Shown: positions 1-9,130, counted from the stretch's first letter. The stretch: 64,000 bases of DNA from Actinobacteria bacterium 69-20 (GCA_001897425.1 MKSW01000015.1:1-64000); one strand, 5' to 3'. Numbers and translations: made by a program. Notes: generated by a model not told the origin, from the sequence alone.

Positions 1-215
1 CCGGCGAACTCAAGGTGGTCGATCTTACGGTAGCGGACTACACCCGCTGCATCGAGCTGATCGAAGCCTACGCCGACCTGGGACTCGGGCTGGTCGACGC
101 CAGCGTGATCACCGTCGCCGAGAATCTCGCCGCAACAACGGTCGCGACCCTAAACCGGAGAGACTTCACCGTGGTACGCCCCCGCCACGTCGCATCCCTC
201 AATCTGATCCCCTGA
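1..215 (+). CDS. PIN-domain (VapC-type) toxin, C-terminal fragment
   Basis: Partial gene entering from the left edge; the frame is open from base 3 to the stop at 213-215. About 70 residues are visible. They match the C-terminal half of PIN-domain RNases of VapC toxins: the acidic stretch LGLVDASVI carries one of the metal-binding Asp residues, and LNRRDF before the end is the typical last acidic motif. VapC proteins are toxins that cleave RNA and are neutralised by a VapB antitoxin encoded just upstream, which would lie outside the window. The start is not visible, so completeness cannot be judged. The family call is fairly safe; the target RNA cannot be inferred. Confidence 0.75.
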   Translation, partial: GELKVVDLTVADYTRCIELIEAYADLGLGLVDASVITVAENLAATTVATLNRRDFTVVRPRHVASLNLIP

Positions 216-318
216 CAGGATCGGAGCAAGCGCGATCGGGAGCCTGGGTACTGACGTTGGTGCATGACGACAAGGATCCAGCGGGCGCCGGCTCGCGACC
301 CCCCAACCGTTGCTTCGA

Positions 319-439
319 GTGTGCGTAAGACTGGGACATATCGGGCACATTGCCGCAGGATGCACACCCGACGAAATGGGGTGTGAATCCTGCAGAGGAG
401 TGTGCATAAAACTGGGACATATCGGGCACATCGCTGCAG
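319..439. repeat. Two 40-bp direct repeats, period 81 bp
   Basis: Copies at 319-358 and 400-439 differ at 4 of 40 positions. Both contain the core actgggacatatcgggcac and are each followed by a cacaccc motif. Two copies with a 41-base spacer do not make a CRISPR. They could be solo ends or a minimal remnant of an insertion sequence, a small regulatory-RNA repeat, or a duplicated regulatory site. Confidence 0.75.
355..393. other. 15-bp hairpin between the direct repeats
   Basis: Arms at 355-369 and 379-393 are reverse complements at 14 of 15 positions, with a 9-base loop. The hairpin starts inside the end of the first direct repeat and fills the spacer before the second. It could be a bidirectional terminator for the flanking convergent genes, or part of a small mobile element. 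Confidence 0.6.
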
Positions 440-509
440 CACTCACACCCTACGGAGGTCCCGGAACGGAGGGCGCGGGCGCGGGCGGCAGGTACCGGCG
501 CCGCCAGGG

Positions 510-1388
510 TCAGCTGGCTGCCCGGGTCAGCGCCGAGACTTCCTCCTCGGTCAGCGCGATCGACGCAGCACGGAGGTTCTCGTCCAGGTGCGCGAGAGAG
601 CCGGTGCCGGGGATCGGCAGCATCGCCGGAGAGCGTGCCAAAAGCCAGGCCAGCACGAGCTGCCGCGAGGTGGCACCGTGCCGTTCGGCGATCTCGCGAA
701 CGGCCGGCGTGTCGGCGAAGTCGTGGATCGGCGCCCACGGGATGAACGCGAGCCCGTTCGCCGCGCAGTAGTCCACGATCGCCTCGGAGCCGCGGGTGCC
801 CATGTTGAAGCGATTCTGCACGGACACGATCGTCGTCATACTCGAAATCTGTTGCAGCTGATCGAGTGTCACGTTCGAGACACCGAGATGCTTGATCTTG
901 CCCTCCTTCTGCAGCTCCATGAGTGTGCCGATCGCATCCTCCAGCGGCACCTTCGGGTCCGGCCGGTGCCATTGGTAGAGCGGAATCTGCTCCAGCCCCA
1001 GGCGCATCAGGCTGGTATGGCAGACGTCCCGCAGATGGCTGCGGCTGCTGTTGTCGGTCCACTTGTAGGGGTCGGGCCGCTCCAGGCCGCCCTTGGTGGC
1101 GATGACGAGGTTCGCCGGATAGGGCGCCAGCGCCTCGCGGATCAGGTTCTCGCTCACGTGCGGGCCGTAGGAGTCGGCCGTGTCGATGAGGGTGACGCCG
1201 CACTCGACGGCTCGCCGCAGCACCGCCTTCGCCTCGTCGATGTCGTCCGGCTCGCCCCAGATCCCTTGCCCGGTAATGCGCATCGCGCCGAAGCCGAGCC
1301 GGTTGACGGTGAGATCACCACCGATCGTGATCGTGCCGGCGGCCGAGACGTCGGGGGCCGTCGCATCGGGGGTCGGGGCTGTCGTCAT
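510..1388 (-). CDS. Aldo/keto reductase
   Basis: 292-residue NAD(P)H-dependent oxidoreductase of the AKR TIM-barrel superfamily, probably cytosolic. The catalytic tetrad is visible: D69 and Y74 (IDTADSYG), K99 (IATKGG) and H141 (YQWHRPD). The C-terminal half carries the usual LGVSN and VQNRFN motifs of pyridoxal-reductase/oxidoreductase-like AKRs. The length is normal. It lies 60 bases downstream of the FadH-like gene on the same strand, so the two may be co-transcribed. The start begins MTTAP; the first 17 residues are low complexity, so the true start could be slightly later. The substrate cannot be told from sequence. Confidence 0.9.
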   Translation of the reverse strand: MTTAPTPDATAPDVSAAGTITIGGDLTVNRLGFGAMRITGQGIWGEPDDIDEAKAVLRRAVECGVTLIDTADSYGPHVSENLIREALAPYPANLVIATKGGLERPDPYKWTDNSSRSHLRDVCHTSLMRLGLEQIPLYQWHRPDPKVPLEDAIGTLMELQKEGKIKHLGVSNVTLDQLQQISSMTTIVSVQNRFNMGTRGSEAIVDYCAANGLAFIPWAPIHDFADTPAVREIAERHGATSRQLVLAWLLARSPAMLPIPGTGSLAHLDENLRAASIALTEEEVSALTRAAS

Positions 1389-1448
1389 CCGGAATGCACC
1401 TTCGCTGTGGGGGCTCTGCTGTGTGTTCTCTGTTGCTGCGGCGGGCCG

Positions 1449-3425
1449 CTATATCTCGCTGGCCGTGGTGAGGCCCTCCAGGACGGCTTCCTCCACGGTA
1501 CGCGGAGTGCGGCAATCGCCGATGGCGACAGCCGGGATGCCCGCCGCTGCCAGGCCGTGCACCAGGTCGTTGTTCGACCGGTGACCGTAGGCGAGAACCA
1601 GTGCCGCGGCGGGGATCTCGACGGGCTCCTGGGTGAGGATGTGCTGCAGGTAGACAGTGTCCTCATCGGCCCCGTACGGCCGGAGCAGCGGGATCACGGT
1701 CACCTTGGCGCGGGCCAGGGCCGCGAGCGCCATGTCGCGCACGTATTGCTGCATGGCGCCGCCCGCGCCGTAGCCGTTCACCGCCAGGGTGACGCGATGG
1801 GTGCGGGCAAGCAGCTGCACGACGCCGACGCCGATCCAGTCGCCGCGCCAGTCGGCGACCACCACCGGCCCCGCCGGAAGTTCGGCACCCCGCACGATCT
1901 CCCACGCATCCCTGATGACCGGCTCGCCGAGGAGTTCCAGCGGCGGCCGGTAGGGCGCGGCGCCGGTCGCGACGATGACGGCGTCAGCCATCTCGCTCCG
2001 AACCGTGTCGACGTCCATGGCCGTGTTCAGCCGCACCTCGACCCCGGCGCGCTGCACCTCGCGCAGCAGATTGGTTGCGGCGCCGCCGAACTCGGACCGT
2101 CCGGGCAGCTTCTCGGCGAGCAGCACCTGTCCCCCGACCCGGCCCGCCGCCTCGCACAGGGTGACGCGATGGCCGCGTTCGGCTGCGACGGCCGCGGCTT
2201 TCATTCCCGCCGGCCCGGCGCCGATCACCAGCACCTTCTTCGGGCTCGCGGCGCGAATCCGAGTGCCGTACTTCAGTTCTCGACCGGTCTCGGGGTGCTG
2301 GATGCACGAGATGGGATGCCCGGTATGGAAGTGGCCGATACACGCCTGATTGCAGGCGATGCAGGCGCGGATGTCGTCCAGTCTGCCGGCTTTCGCCAGG
2401 ATCGGCATGGTCGGGTCGGCGATCAGCGCGCGGGTCATGATGCACGCGTCCGCGTCGCCGGCCGCCAGGAAGTATTCGGCCTCCTGCGGCTGGTTGATCC
2501 GGCCGGCCACGAAAACCGGTAGCTCGCCGGCGTTCTCGCGCAGGTGGCGCTTCACCAGCCGTGATTCGGGGATGACGTAGCCCGCGCCCCAGGCCATGTC
2601 CGGCACGATATGGTCCGACCCGGCCAGGCTCGCGGACGTGCCGACGGTGACACTGACGTAGTCCACGAGGTTCTCGCGCGCGAGCGCCACGCAGGCATGC
2701 AGCGCCGTCTCCTCGTCCAGGCCCGCCGGGTCCCGCTCGCCGATCGAGATGCGCAGGCCCACCGCGATCCGGCGCTCGACCTGCACGCGGACCGCACGCG
2801 CGACCTCGATGAGGAATCGGCAGCGGTTCTCCAGCGATCCGCCGTACTCGTCGGTGCGCGCATTGACCTGCGGATTGAGGAACTGCGCGGGCAGATAGCC
2901 GTGGCTGGCGACGATCTCGACGCCGTCCAGGCCGCCGCGCTCCAGGCGCAGCGCCGCCGAGCCGTAGCTCGCGACGATCTCGCGGATCTCGCCCCCGGTA
3001 AGCGCACGCGGTATCACGTGGAAGCGCTCCTGCGGAGTCGCCGATGGGGCGACGGCGACCTGGGTGGAGCCGTCGTCAGCCAGGTCCATCACCTCCCGCC
3101 CGGGGTGGAAGAGCTGCCCGAACAGCTTGGTGCCGAACGGATGTACCGCGTCGGCGATCCTGCGATAGCCGTCGATGCACGCGTCGCTGGAGGCCATGAG
3201 CACATGGCTGGTGTAGCGCGCGGTCTCGTGCACCCCGGCTGCCTGCACGATGATCAGCCCCGCCCCGCCCTCGGCACGCGCCCGGTGATACGCGACGAGT
3301 TGGTCGGAGACACGGCCGTGGTCCGTCATCACCGTGTCGTGCGCCGAGGAGACGATGCGGTTCGGCAGCGTCACCGGGCCTACGGCCAGCGGCGAGAAGA
3401 GATGCGGGAAGTGCGGTGCGTTCAT
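1449..3425 (-). CDS. FMN/4Fe-4S/FAD NADH:flavin oxidoreductase, 2,4-dienoyl-CoA reductase type
   Basis: 658 residues in the three-part architecture of FadH/trimethylamine-dehydrogenase-like enzymes. An Old-Yellow-Enzyme FMN barrel spans about residues 5-345. A 4Fe-4S cluster motif with CX2CX3CX11C spacing follows (C355, C358, C362, C374). A Rossmann FAD/NAD(P) half begins at VLVIGAGPAG (398-407). Such proteins pass electrons from NAD(P)H through FAD and the cluster to FMN to reduce a conjugated double bond, for example in 2,4-dienoyl-CoA or cyclic enones. The length is typical. It is divergent from the GNAT gene (115 bases apart) and upstream of the aldo/keto reductase, which hints at a shared reductive role. 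The exact substrate is unassigned. Confidence 0.88.
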   Translation of the reverse strand: MNAPHFPHLFSPLAVGPVTLPNRIVSSAHDTVMTDHGRVSDQLVAYHRARAEGGAGLIIVQAAGVHETARYTSHVLMASSDACIDGYRRIADAVHPFGTKLFGQLFHPGREVMDLADDGSTQVAVAPSATPQERFHVIPRALTGGEIREIVASYGSAALRLERGGLDGVEIVASHGYLPAQFLNPQVNARTDEYGGSLENRCRFLIEVARAVRVQVERRIAVGLRISIGERDPAGLDEETALHACVALARENLVDYVSVTVGTSASLAGSDHIVPDMAWGAGYVIPESRLVKRHLRENAGELPVFVAGRINQPQEAEYFLAAGDADACIMTRALIADPTMPILAKAGRLDDIRACIACNQACIGHFHTGHPISCIQHPETGRELKYGTRIRAASPKKVLVIGAGPAGMKAAAVAAERGHRVTLCEAAGRVGGQVLLAEKLPGRSEFGGAATNLLREVQRAGVEVRLNTAMDVDTVRSEMADAVIVATGAAPYRPPLELLGEPVIRDAWEIVRGAELPAGPVVVADWRGDWIGVGVVQLLARTHRVTLAVNGYGAGGAMQQYVRDMALAALARAKVTVIPLLRPYGADEDTVYLQHILTQEPVEIPAAALVLAYGHRSNNDLVHGLAAAGIPAVAIGDCRTPRTVEEAVLEGLTTASEI

Positions 3426-3540
3426 CGGTCCACGGTAGAGCCGCCGCCACGCGCCCGCTCGACGTGGTCCCGGTCTGCTGCCGCGCAGCTGGGTTCGTCA
3501 GCGATCCGAGGCGCGGTGACGATCCGGCAGAATCATCGCC

Positions 3541-4491
3541 ATGACGAATTCCCTGCGCTGGTCGGCGATCGCCGCCGCGGACACGCCGCGGTGGGCCGAA
3601 CTCTCGGACCTGCTCGCCGTCGCCGACGGCACGGAGGAGTTCTACTCCGCGGAAGATCTCGCCGAGGAGTTGGCCGAACCCGGTTTCGACCCGGAGCGCG
3701 ACAGCTGGGCGGTGTGGGACGGGGCGCTGCTGGTCGGCTACGGGCAGCTCCGGATCGGCGCGGAACTCGCCGAGAACCGGTTCGCGCAGGCATATCTCGA
3801 CGGCGGTGTGCACACCGGGTATCGCGGCCGCGGCATCGGCGTGCGCTTGATGGACCTGATGGAGGCGCGGGCGCGCGAACTGGCGGCGGACCGCCATCCG
3901 GGTGCGCCGCTACGGCTGCGCGTCCCGGGCCGGCCGGGCGAGGACCCGGTCCGGCCGCTGGTGGAGCGCCGCGGCTATCGCGTCGCCCGCTACTTCACCG
4001 ACATGCACCGCGACCTGCCGGGCGCGCCGCTGGCTCCGGTCGATCCGGGTGTGACGATGTACCAACCACAATGGGCCGAGCCGCTGCGCTCCGCGCACAA
4101 CGCGGCGTTCGCCGGGCACTGGGGATCGACCCCGCAATCGGCGGCGGGATGGCGAGATCGGTTGGCGTCGCGCACGTTCCGGCCGGCAACCTCCGCGCTG
4201 TGGCTGGACGGCAACGATGTTCTCGCGTACGCGCTCACCTACCAGTGGGTCGACGGCGAGCTGTACTTCGGGCAGATCGGCACCCGGCCGGAGGCCCGCG
4301 GCCGGGGGCTCGCGCGCGCCTGCATCACCGCGGCCCTGCAGCGCGCCGTCGACCTCAGCACGTTCGACTCCGCCGACCTCAGCGTCGACTCGGCGAACCC
4401 CACCGGCGCCGGCGCACTCTACGAATCCGTCGGCTTCACCGCCGTCCGCACCATGGCCATCTACCTGCGTGACGAGGCCCCGCCGGCTTAG
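3541..4491 (+). CDS. Tandem-GNAT N-acetyltransferase
   Basis: 316 residues with two GNAT acetyltransferase domains, about 5-160 and 170-312. The second has the acetyl-CoA pyrophosphate-binding loop TRPEARGRGLA, and the first a corresponding GYRGRGIGVRL segment. The tandem arrangement and length recall mycothiol synthase (MshD) and related actinobacterial enzymes, but similar double-GNAT proteins have other or unknown substrates, so I do not name it mshD. The gene is convergent with the response regulator and the two stop codons overlap (4488-4491). Confidence 0.85.
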   Translation: MTNSLRWSAIAAADTPRWAELSDLLAVADGTEEFYSAEDLAEELAEPGFDPERDSWAVWDGALLVGYGQLRIGAELAENRFAQAYLDGGVHTGYRGRGIGVRLMDLMEARARELAADRHPGAPLRLRVPGRPGEDPVRPLVERRGYRVARYFTDMHRDLPGAPLAPVDPGVTMYQPQWAEPLRSAHNAAFAGHWGSTPQSAAGWRDRLASRTFRPATSALWLDGNDVLAYALTYQWVDGELYFGQIGTRPEARGRGLARACITAALQRAVDLSTFDSADLSVDSANPTGAGALYESVGFTAVRTMAIYLRDEAPPA

Positions 4492-5138
4492 ACCAGCCCT
4501 GCCTGGTAGGCGAAGATCACGAGTTGCGCCCGGTCCCGGGCCGCCAGTTTCGTCAGGGCGTGCGAGACGTGGGTCTTGGCGGTGGCCGGGCTGATGACGA
4601 GCTGCTCGGCGATCTCGTCATTGCTGAAGCCCCGACCGACCAACGCGACGACGTCGCGTTCCCGCTCGGTGAGCTGTGCCAGGCGGTCGCGGTCGACGGC
4701 CGGGGCGGCGACCTGCCGGGTGAAGGTGGCTATCAGGCGTCTGGTGACGCTGGGCGCCAGCAGCGCCTCGCCCGCGGCGACCACCCGCACGGCGTGGCGC
4801 AGCTCGTCGGGTTCGGCGTCCTTCAGCAGGAAACCGCTCGCTCCGGCACGGAGCGCCCCCTGGATGTACTCGTCCTGCTTGAAAGTGGTCACCACGATCA
4901 CGCGGGTGTCGGCCAGCGCGGGGGTGGCGACGATCTGCCGGGTCGCCTCGATGCCGTCCATGCCGGGCATCCGCACGTCCATCAGCACCACGTTCGGTGT
5001 CAGTAGCTGGGCCTGCTGAACGGCCTGCGCTCCGTCGGACGCCTCGCCCGTGACGCGGATGTCCTCCGCCCGGTCGAGCACGGTGCGCAATCCGGCGCGG
5101 ACGAGCGGTTGGTCGTCGGCGATCAGCACGCTGATCAT
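4488..5138 (-). CDS. NarL/LuxR-family response regulator
   Basis: Cytosolic DNA-binding regulator of the two-component system with the kinase just upstream. The receiver domain occupies about 1-120: acidic pair in IADDQ, phosphoacceptor D54 in VLMDVRMPG, conserved Lys in LLKDAE. A LuxR-type helix-turn-helix is near the end (LTERERDVVALV onward). I chose the start at 5138 because its ATG overlaps the kinase stop as ATGA; an in-frame ATG four codons upstream (5150) is also possible. The target promoter is probably that of the adjacent ABC exporter, an arrangement common for BceR-like and antibiotic-responsive systems in actinomycetes. Confidence 0.92.
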   Translation of the reverse strand: MISVLIADDQPLVRAGLRTVLDRAEDIRVTGEASDGAQAVQQAQLLTPNVVLMDVRMPGMDGIEATRQIVATPALADTRVIVVTTFKQDEYIQGALRAGASGFLLKDAEPDELRHAVRVVAAGEALLAPSVTRRLIATFTRQVAAPAVDRDRLAQLTERERDVVALVGRGFSNDEIAEQLVISPATAKTHVSHALTKLAARDRAQLVIFAYQAGLV

Positions 5139-6268
5139 CGGGTGTCCCACGGTAATTCCGCGCGGACCAGGAAGCCGCCGCGGGGGCCGCGGCCGGTGCG
5201 GAACGTGCCGTTCAGCGTTTCGATCCGCTCACGCATCCCGGTCAACCCGAAACCCGGTGGCGCGCCGTCCGCGCCGATCCCGTCATCATCGATCTGCGCG
5301 GTCAGTCCGTGTGCCGCCCTGCGGATCGCCACGTCCGCCCGCCGGGCCCGGGCGTGGCGTTGCACATTTGTCAGCGCCTCCTGGACGATCCGGTAGACCG
5401 TCAATTGCACCACGGCGGGGGTCTGCGCGAGGTCGGGGTCGACGCTCAGGTCGACGTCCAGACCGCTGCGCCGTACCTGCGCCGCCAGGTCGGGCAGCTG
5501 CGCGAGGGTCGGTTGCGGGCGCGGGTCGGGCGTATCGCCGCCGCCCCGGAGCAGTCCGAGCGTGGCGCGGAGTTCCGGCATCGCCTGCTTGGCCGCGTCA
5601 CGTGCCAGGTGGAGCGCCCGGCGCGCCGCCGCGGGATCGTCGGACAGCGAGTCCAGGGCGGCGTTGCACTGCACCGCGACGACCGCGATGGTGTGTGCGA
5701 GCACGTCGTGCAGCTCGCGGGCGATCGTCAGGCGCTCCTCGGCCAGTCGGCGAGCCAGCCTCTCCTCCGCGACGGTCGCCTGCTCGCGGACGCGGGCCTC
5801 GCGTTCGAGTCGGCCGCGGCGCGCGACGGCGCCGACCGCGGCGGCCGCCGCGTACGTCACCGCGGGCATCGAGACGTCGACGGCGTACCAGGGCAGCCGG
5901 TGCGGAGGCAGCGCGAGGACCACCCAGACGAACGCCGCGGCCGCCAGCCCGTACGCCAATCCGAAGCGGGGCTGGTACGCCCCCAGCGCGTAACAGACCA
6001 GAAATGCCAGCACGGCCGGCGCGAGCCCCTGATAGCCGACCCAGTGGTAGGCGCCGACACAGGCCAGGCACGCCACCGCGGCCGGCACCGGCCGGCGGCG
6101 GTGCCACAGCAGCGGCACGGCCGCCGCGAGGGTGAGCAGATACGCGCCGGGCGGCCACGGCACCGCCCGCGTCGCGTAGTGCAACTCGACCCACGCGCCG
6201 GCACAGCCGAACGCGGCGCCGCCGCCGACCAACGCCAGATCCGTTCTGGCTACGCGAGTCATGGTCAT
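5135..6268 (-). CDS. Sensor histidine kinase, HisKA_3 type
   Basis: About 377 residues. Several hydrophobic N-terminal segments over roughly the first 135 residues form a membrane domain. A dimerisation/phosphoacceptor helix with H in ARELHDVLAH follows, then an HATPase domain (N-box near QEALTNVQRHA, G-box near DDGIGADG and GFGLTGMRER). Start chosen at 6268, where translation begins MTMTRVARTD 10 bases after the stop of the permease gene; a longer open frame upstream lies inside the permease gene and is not credible. It partners with the response regulator through a 4-base overlap. It lacks a large extracellular domain, so it probably senses within or at the membrane, or through the neighbouring transporter. 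Confidence 0.9.
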   Translation of the reverse strand: MTMTRVARTDLALVGGGAAFGCAGAWVELHYATRAVPWPPGAYLLTLAAAVPLLWHRRRPVPAAVACLACVGAYHWVGYQGLAPAVLAFLVCYALGAYQPRFGLAYGLAAAAFVWVVLALPPHRLPWYAVDVSMPAVTYAAAAAVGAVARRGRLEREARVREQATVAEERLARRLAEERLTIARELHDVLAHTIAVVAVQCNAALDSLSDDPAAARRALHLARDAAKQAMPELRATLGLLRGGGDTPDPRPQPTLAQLPDLAAQVRRSGLDVDLSVDPDLAQTPAVVQLTVYRIVQEALTNVQRHARARRADVAIRRAAHGLTAQIDDDGIGADGAPPGFGLTGMRERIETLNGTFRTGRGPRGGFLVRAELPWDTR

Positions 6269-6278
6269 GACACGGCCA

Positions 6279-7073
6279 TCATGCCGCCGCGGGCGATGAA
6301 GCGTGACGGCGGCGCGGGCCGGGCCGCGGGCCGGAGCCCAGACGGCGGCGCGGCCGCCGGCGGTAGGCCAGCGCGGCGAGCAACCCGAGCCCGGCCGTCC
6401 ATGCGGCGAGGATCGCGACATCCGCCGCGCTGGGCGCACTGCCGGCGGCGATCCGCCATCCGAGATCGGCGAGCCGATAGCTGGGTAGCGCACCCGCCAG
6501 CTGCCGCAGCGCGGCCGGTAGCTGCGCCGGCGGCACCCACAGGCCGCCCAGCGCCGCCATGGCCATGTACAGGCCGTAGCTCAGCGGGAAGGCGGCCTCC
6601 GCCCCGACCACGAACCCGATGGCCACCCCCATCACCACGAACGGCAGACTGCCCACCCACATCACGGCGAGAAGTGTTGCCCACTGCCAGGTGTCGAGGC
6701 GGACGCCCTTCACGACCGCCGCCGTGAGGCACACCAGAACGAGTGCGGGCAGCGTCACCGTCATCCCCGCGGCCAGCTTGGCGGCCATCACCTGGCGGGC
6801 GGCCACCGGCATCGCTTGGAGCTGCTGCAGCCAGCCGCCGGCGCGTTCGTGCGCGATCCGCGGCCCGGTTGCCGACAGCGCGCCCCAGATCGCGCCGTAC
6901 GCGGCCATCGCCACCATGATCTCCACCGTGCCGGGCAGCCGCCCCGGCATCCCGCCGCCGAACAGGGAGGCGAACAGCAGGTAGAAGCCGATCGGTGCGA
7001 CCACTGCGAGGGCGAGGTATCGAGGGTCGCGGAGCATCCGCAGGCACTCGAGGCGTGCGAAGTAGCCGGTCAT
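6279..7073 (-). CDS. ABC-2 type transporter permease
   Basis: About 264-residue integral membrane protein with a short cytosolic N-terminus (MTGYFARLECLRMLRDPRY) and about six hydrophobic segments, as in ABC-2 export permeases. The start at 7073 overlaps the ATPase stop as ATGA. With the ATPase upstream and the kinase/regulator downstream it forms a four-gene coupled operon. Such exporters are commonly drug, lipid or peptide efflux systems; the cargo is not predictable here. Confidence 0.88.
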   Translation of the reverse strand: MTGYFARLECLRMLRDPRYLALAVVAPIGFYLLFASLFGGGMPGRLPGTVEIMVAMAAYGAIWGALSATGPRIAHERAGGWLQQLQAMPVAARQVMAAKLAAGMTVTLPALVLVCLTAAVVKGVRLDTWQWATLLAVMWVGSLPFVVMGVAIGFVVGAEAAFPLSYGLYMAMAALGGLWVPPAQLPAALRQLAGALPSYRLADLGWRIAAGSAPSAADVAILAAWTAGLGLLAALAYRRRPRRRLGSGPRPGPRRRHASSPAAA

Positions 7074-7984
7074 GACGCCATCTCCTTTGCAGTGCCGTCC
7101 GCGCCGTCGGTGCCGACCAGCGCGAGGAACGACTCGTCCAAACTTGTTTGGTACACCCGCAAGTCGCGCCACGGCACGTCGCTGGCGGCGAGCATGCGGA
7201 CCGTCAGATCCGGGTCCGCGGTGTCGACTCTGGCCCAGCCGTCGGCGAAGGTCACCCGGCCGGGCAGCCTCGGCAGCGCGGCCGGCTGCGGCAGGCGGAA
7301 CCGCACGATCGCCGCCCCGCCCGCGGCGCGGACCTCGTCGGGTGTGCCGTCCGCGACGACCCGGCCGTGTGCCATGACCACCACCCGATCGGCGTTGCGC
7401 TCCACCTCGTCCAGGTAGTGGCTGGCGAAGAGGATCGTCGTTCCGGCCGCCGCGTAGGTACGCATCGCCGACCAGAACCCCGCCCGCGCTTGCACATCCA
7501 TCGCGACGGTCGGCTCGTCCAGCAGCATCAACTCCGGGTCCGCCACCGCGACGAGCGCGAACTTCAGCCGCTGCAGCTGCCCGCCGGACAGCCGATCGAC
7601 CCGGCGCTGCGCCATGTCCGCCAGGCCGGCCACCTCGATCGCCGCGGCCGTGGGCGACGGCGCCGGGTACATCCGGCGCGTCAGCTCGACCAATTCGGCC
7701 ACCCGCACGCCCGGCATCGGGCCGCAGTCCTGCAACATCGCCGCCACCCGCCCGCGCGACACCGCCGCCCCCGGCCGCTCACCGCACACCGAGACCTCGC
7801 CGCCGTCCGGCGCGGCCAGGCCCATCAGCAGCGACACGGTCGTGGACTTGCCCGCGCCGTTCGGCCCGAGCAGGGCGACGATCTGCCCGCGCGGAATCCG
7901 CAGGCTCAGCGAATCGACGGCCGTCAGCGACCCGAACCTCTTGGTCACCCGATCCAGAATGATCGGGGCATCTGTTTCATCCAT
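7070..7984 (-). CDS. ABC exporter ATP-binding protein
   Basis: 304 residues. An ABC domain with Walker A GPNGAGKST, signature LSGGQLQRL, Walker B LMLLDEPT and a switch His in FASHYLDEVE, followed by a roughly 80-residue C-terminal extension of the kind seen in DrrA/CcmA-like export ATPases. Start at 7984 (MDETDAPIIL); the frame is open farther upstream but that part is arginine-rich and unlike the family. First gene of the exporter/two-component operon; the 213-base gap upstream must hold its promoter. Confidence 0.92.
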   Translation of the reverse strand: MDETDAPIILDRVTKRFGSLTAVDSLSLRIPRGQIVALLGPNGAGKSTTVSLLMGLAAPDGGEVSVCGERPGAAVSRGRVAAMLQDCGPMPGVRVAELVELTRRMYPAPSPTAAAIEVAGLADMAQRRVDRLSGGQLQRLKFALVAVADPELMLLDEPTVAMDVQARAGFWSAMRTYAAAGTTILFASHYLDEVERNADRVVVMAHGRVVADGTPDEVRAAGGAAIVRFRLPQPAALPRLPGRVTFADGWARVDTADPDLTVRMLAASDVPWRDLRVYQTSLDESFLALVGTDGADGTAKEMAS

Positions 7985-8197
7985 GGCGCCATGGTGCGGC
8001 CCGCCGGGCCGCCCGCACATCGGCCCGCGGATGCGTCTTTCCCTACCGCGGAAGATGTAGGGCCACCCCCACACGGCGCGGACACGAACATCGTCATATC
8101 CGTCATACCCGGGACGGAACCGACGACGCGGCGCGCGCCGACCCACTCGCCGGCGCCGACGCGAACCGGATAGCCGCCCAGCGCGGGGCGCGCCGGA
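7985..8197. other. Intergenic region upstream of the ABC exporter operon
   Basis: 213 bases between two minus-strand genes. It must carry the promoter of the ABC/two-component operon on the minus strand. I see no clear -35/-10 pair or strong hairpin. Confidence 0.35.
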
Positions 8198-9130
8198 TCA
8201 GCGGGACGTGCGCCAGATGAGCTTGTGGACGCCGAGGTGTCGGGGCAGCGCGCGCAGGCCGGGGATGAACGGGAGCAGGATCAGGCCGAGCGTGAGCACC
8301 GCCATCACGCCCCACACCAGCGCATCCGCGTTGCCGGACGTGGAGAACGGCGGGATCTGATACCAGAAGGTGTACAACCACATCCAGGGTTGGCCGGGGT
8401 AGTTGCCGGTCTCGTTCATCATCCCCCACTGGTCACCGCCGAGGTGTTCGGCGCGGGCCTGGTCCTCGAGGTAGGCGCCGTCGGCCAGCAACAGCAGAGG
8501 TTTGGTCTGATCGGTGGGGTAGAACGCGCCCGAGGTGAGCTCGCTCTGCAGCGCGCCGGTGCGGGCCAGGGACAGGTAGCTGGCGGCCAGTTGCGGGACG
8601 GGCCCATAGCTGCCGGCGGCGACCTTCGCCGGGTCTGAATCGGGCGCCTCGGCCAGCGCGTCGCTGTAGTCGCCGGCCCAGGAGGCCTGCTGCGCCGCCG
8701 GGGCCGAGGTCCAGGTGGCCAGAGCGGTGGTCAAGGTTTGGTCGCCGGCGGCGGCCTGCCGGAGCGGACTGATCACCAGGTCGTTCGCGCTGTCGACGGG
8801 AATCCGGACGCCGGCCCACCTCTGCAGCGCGAGCGGGCCGAGTTTCTGCCCTTCCGCGGCGGTGTTGTAGGGGGCGCCGTAGCCGGCGCTCGTCGTCGTC
8901 CCGGCGAGCTCGGCGGTCGCGGTGGCGATGACGTCGGCCGGGGCGGCCTTCGCCCACGCCGACAGGGTGATCGCGTGCTCGTCGGGCGAGGAGAAGACCG
9001 CGGCCAGCGCGACGGTCAGCACCACCATTGTTATTGCGGCGATGACGAATTCGCGCACCAGGTCGTACGGGCGGGTCGGGAAGAGGTGCGAATCCGGGGT
9101 GCGGCCGCGGCGGGCTGTGCTGCTCATCAC
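8198..9130 (-). CDS. Putative cytochrome b C-terminal-domain-like membrane protein
   Basis: 310 residues: one membrane helix near 27-50 (FVIAAITMVVLTVALAAV), a long non-membrane middle section rich in Ala/Thr, then a Trp-rich motif (QPWMWLYTFWYQIPPF) and a final pair of hydrophobic segments. The gene overlaps the cytochrome b N-domain gene by 4 bases. Position and C-terminal layout resemble the subunit-IV-like half of split cytochrome b proteins, but the large soluble insertion is unusual. Function beyond a membrane redox complex is inferred. Confidence 0.6.
   Translation of the reverse strand: MMSSTARRGRTPDSHLFPTRPYDLVREFVIAAITMVVLTVALAAVFSSPDEHAITLSAWAKAAPADVIATATAELAGTTTSAGYGAPYNTAAEGQKLGPLALQRWAGVRIPVDSANDLVISPLRQAAAGDQTLTTALATWTSAPAAQQASWAGDYSDALAEAPDSDPAKVAAGSYGPVPQLAASYLSLARTGALQSELTSGAFYPTDQTKPLLLLADGAYLEDQARAEHLGGDQWGMMNETGNYPGQPWMWLYTFWYQIPPFSTSGNADALVWGVMAVLTLGLILLPFIPGLRALPRHLGVHKLIWRTSR

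Larger units (their letters stand above)
216..509. other. Intergenic stretch with repeats, no gene
   Basis: 294 bases between the PIN-domain gene and the convergent aldo/keto reductase. I see no credible coding region. It holds two 40-base direct repeats and an internal hairpin, described separately. Convergent gene ends make a termination region plausible, but there is no classic U-tract. Confidence 0.5.

Noticed and set aside
319-439. Possible minimal CRISPR array
   Set aside because: Only two repeats of 40 bases, with 4 mismatches and a hairpin in the spacer; no cas genes.
402-2522. 706-codon plus-strand open frame
   Set aside because: It runs antisense to the aldo/keto reductase and flavin oxidoreductase, both with clear catalytic motifs; the frame is Arg/Gly/His rich, a usual artefact of high G+C.
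2610-4472. 620-codon plus-strand open frame over the oxidoreductase and GNAT genes
   Set aside because: Overlaps two well-supported genes in other frames and has no recognisable domain.
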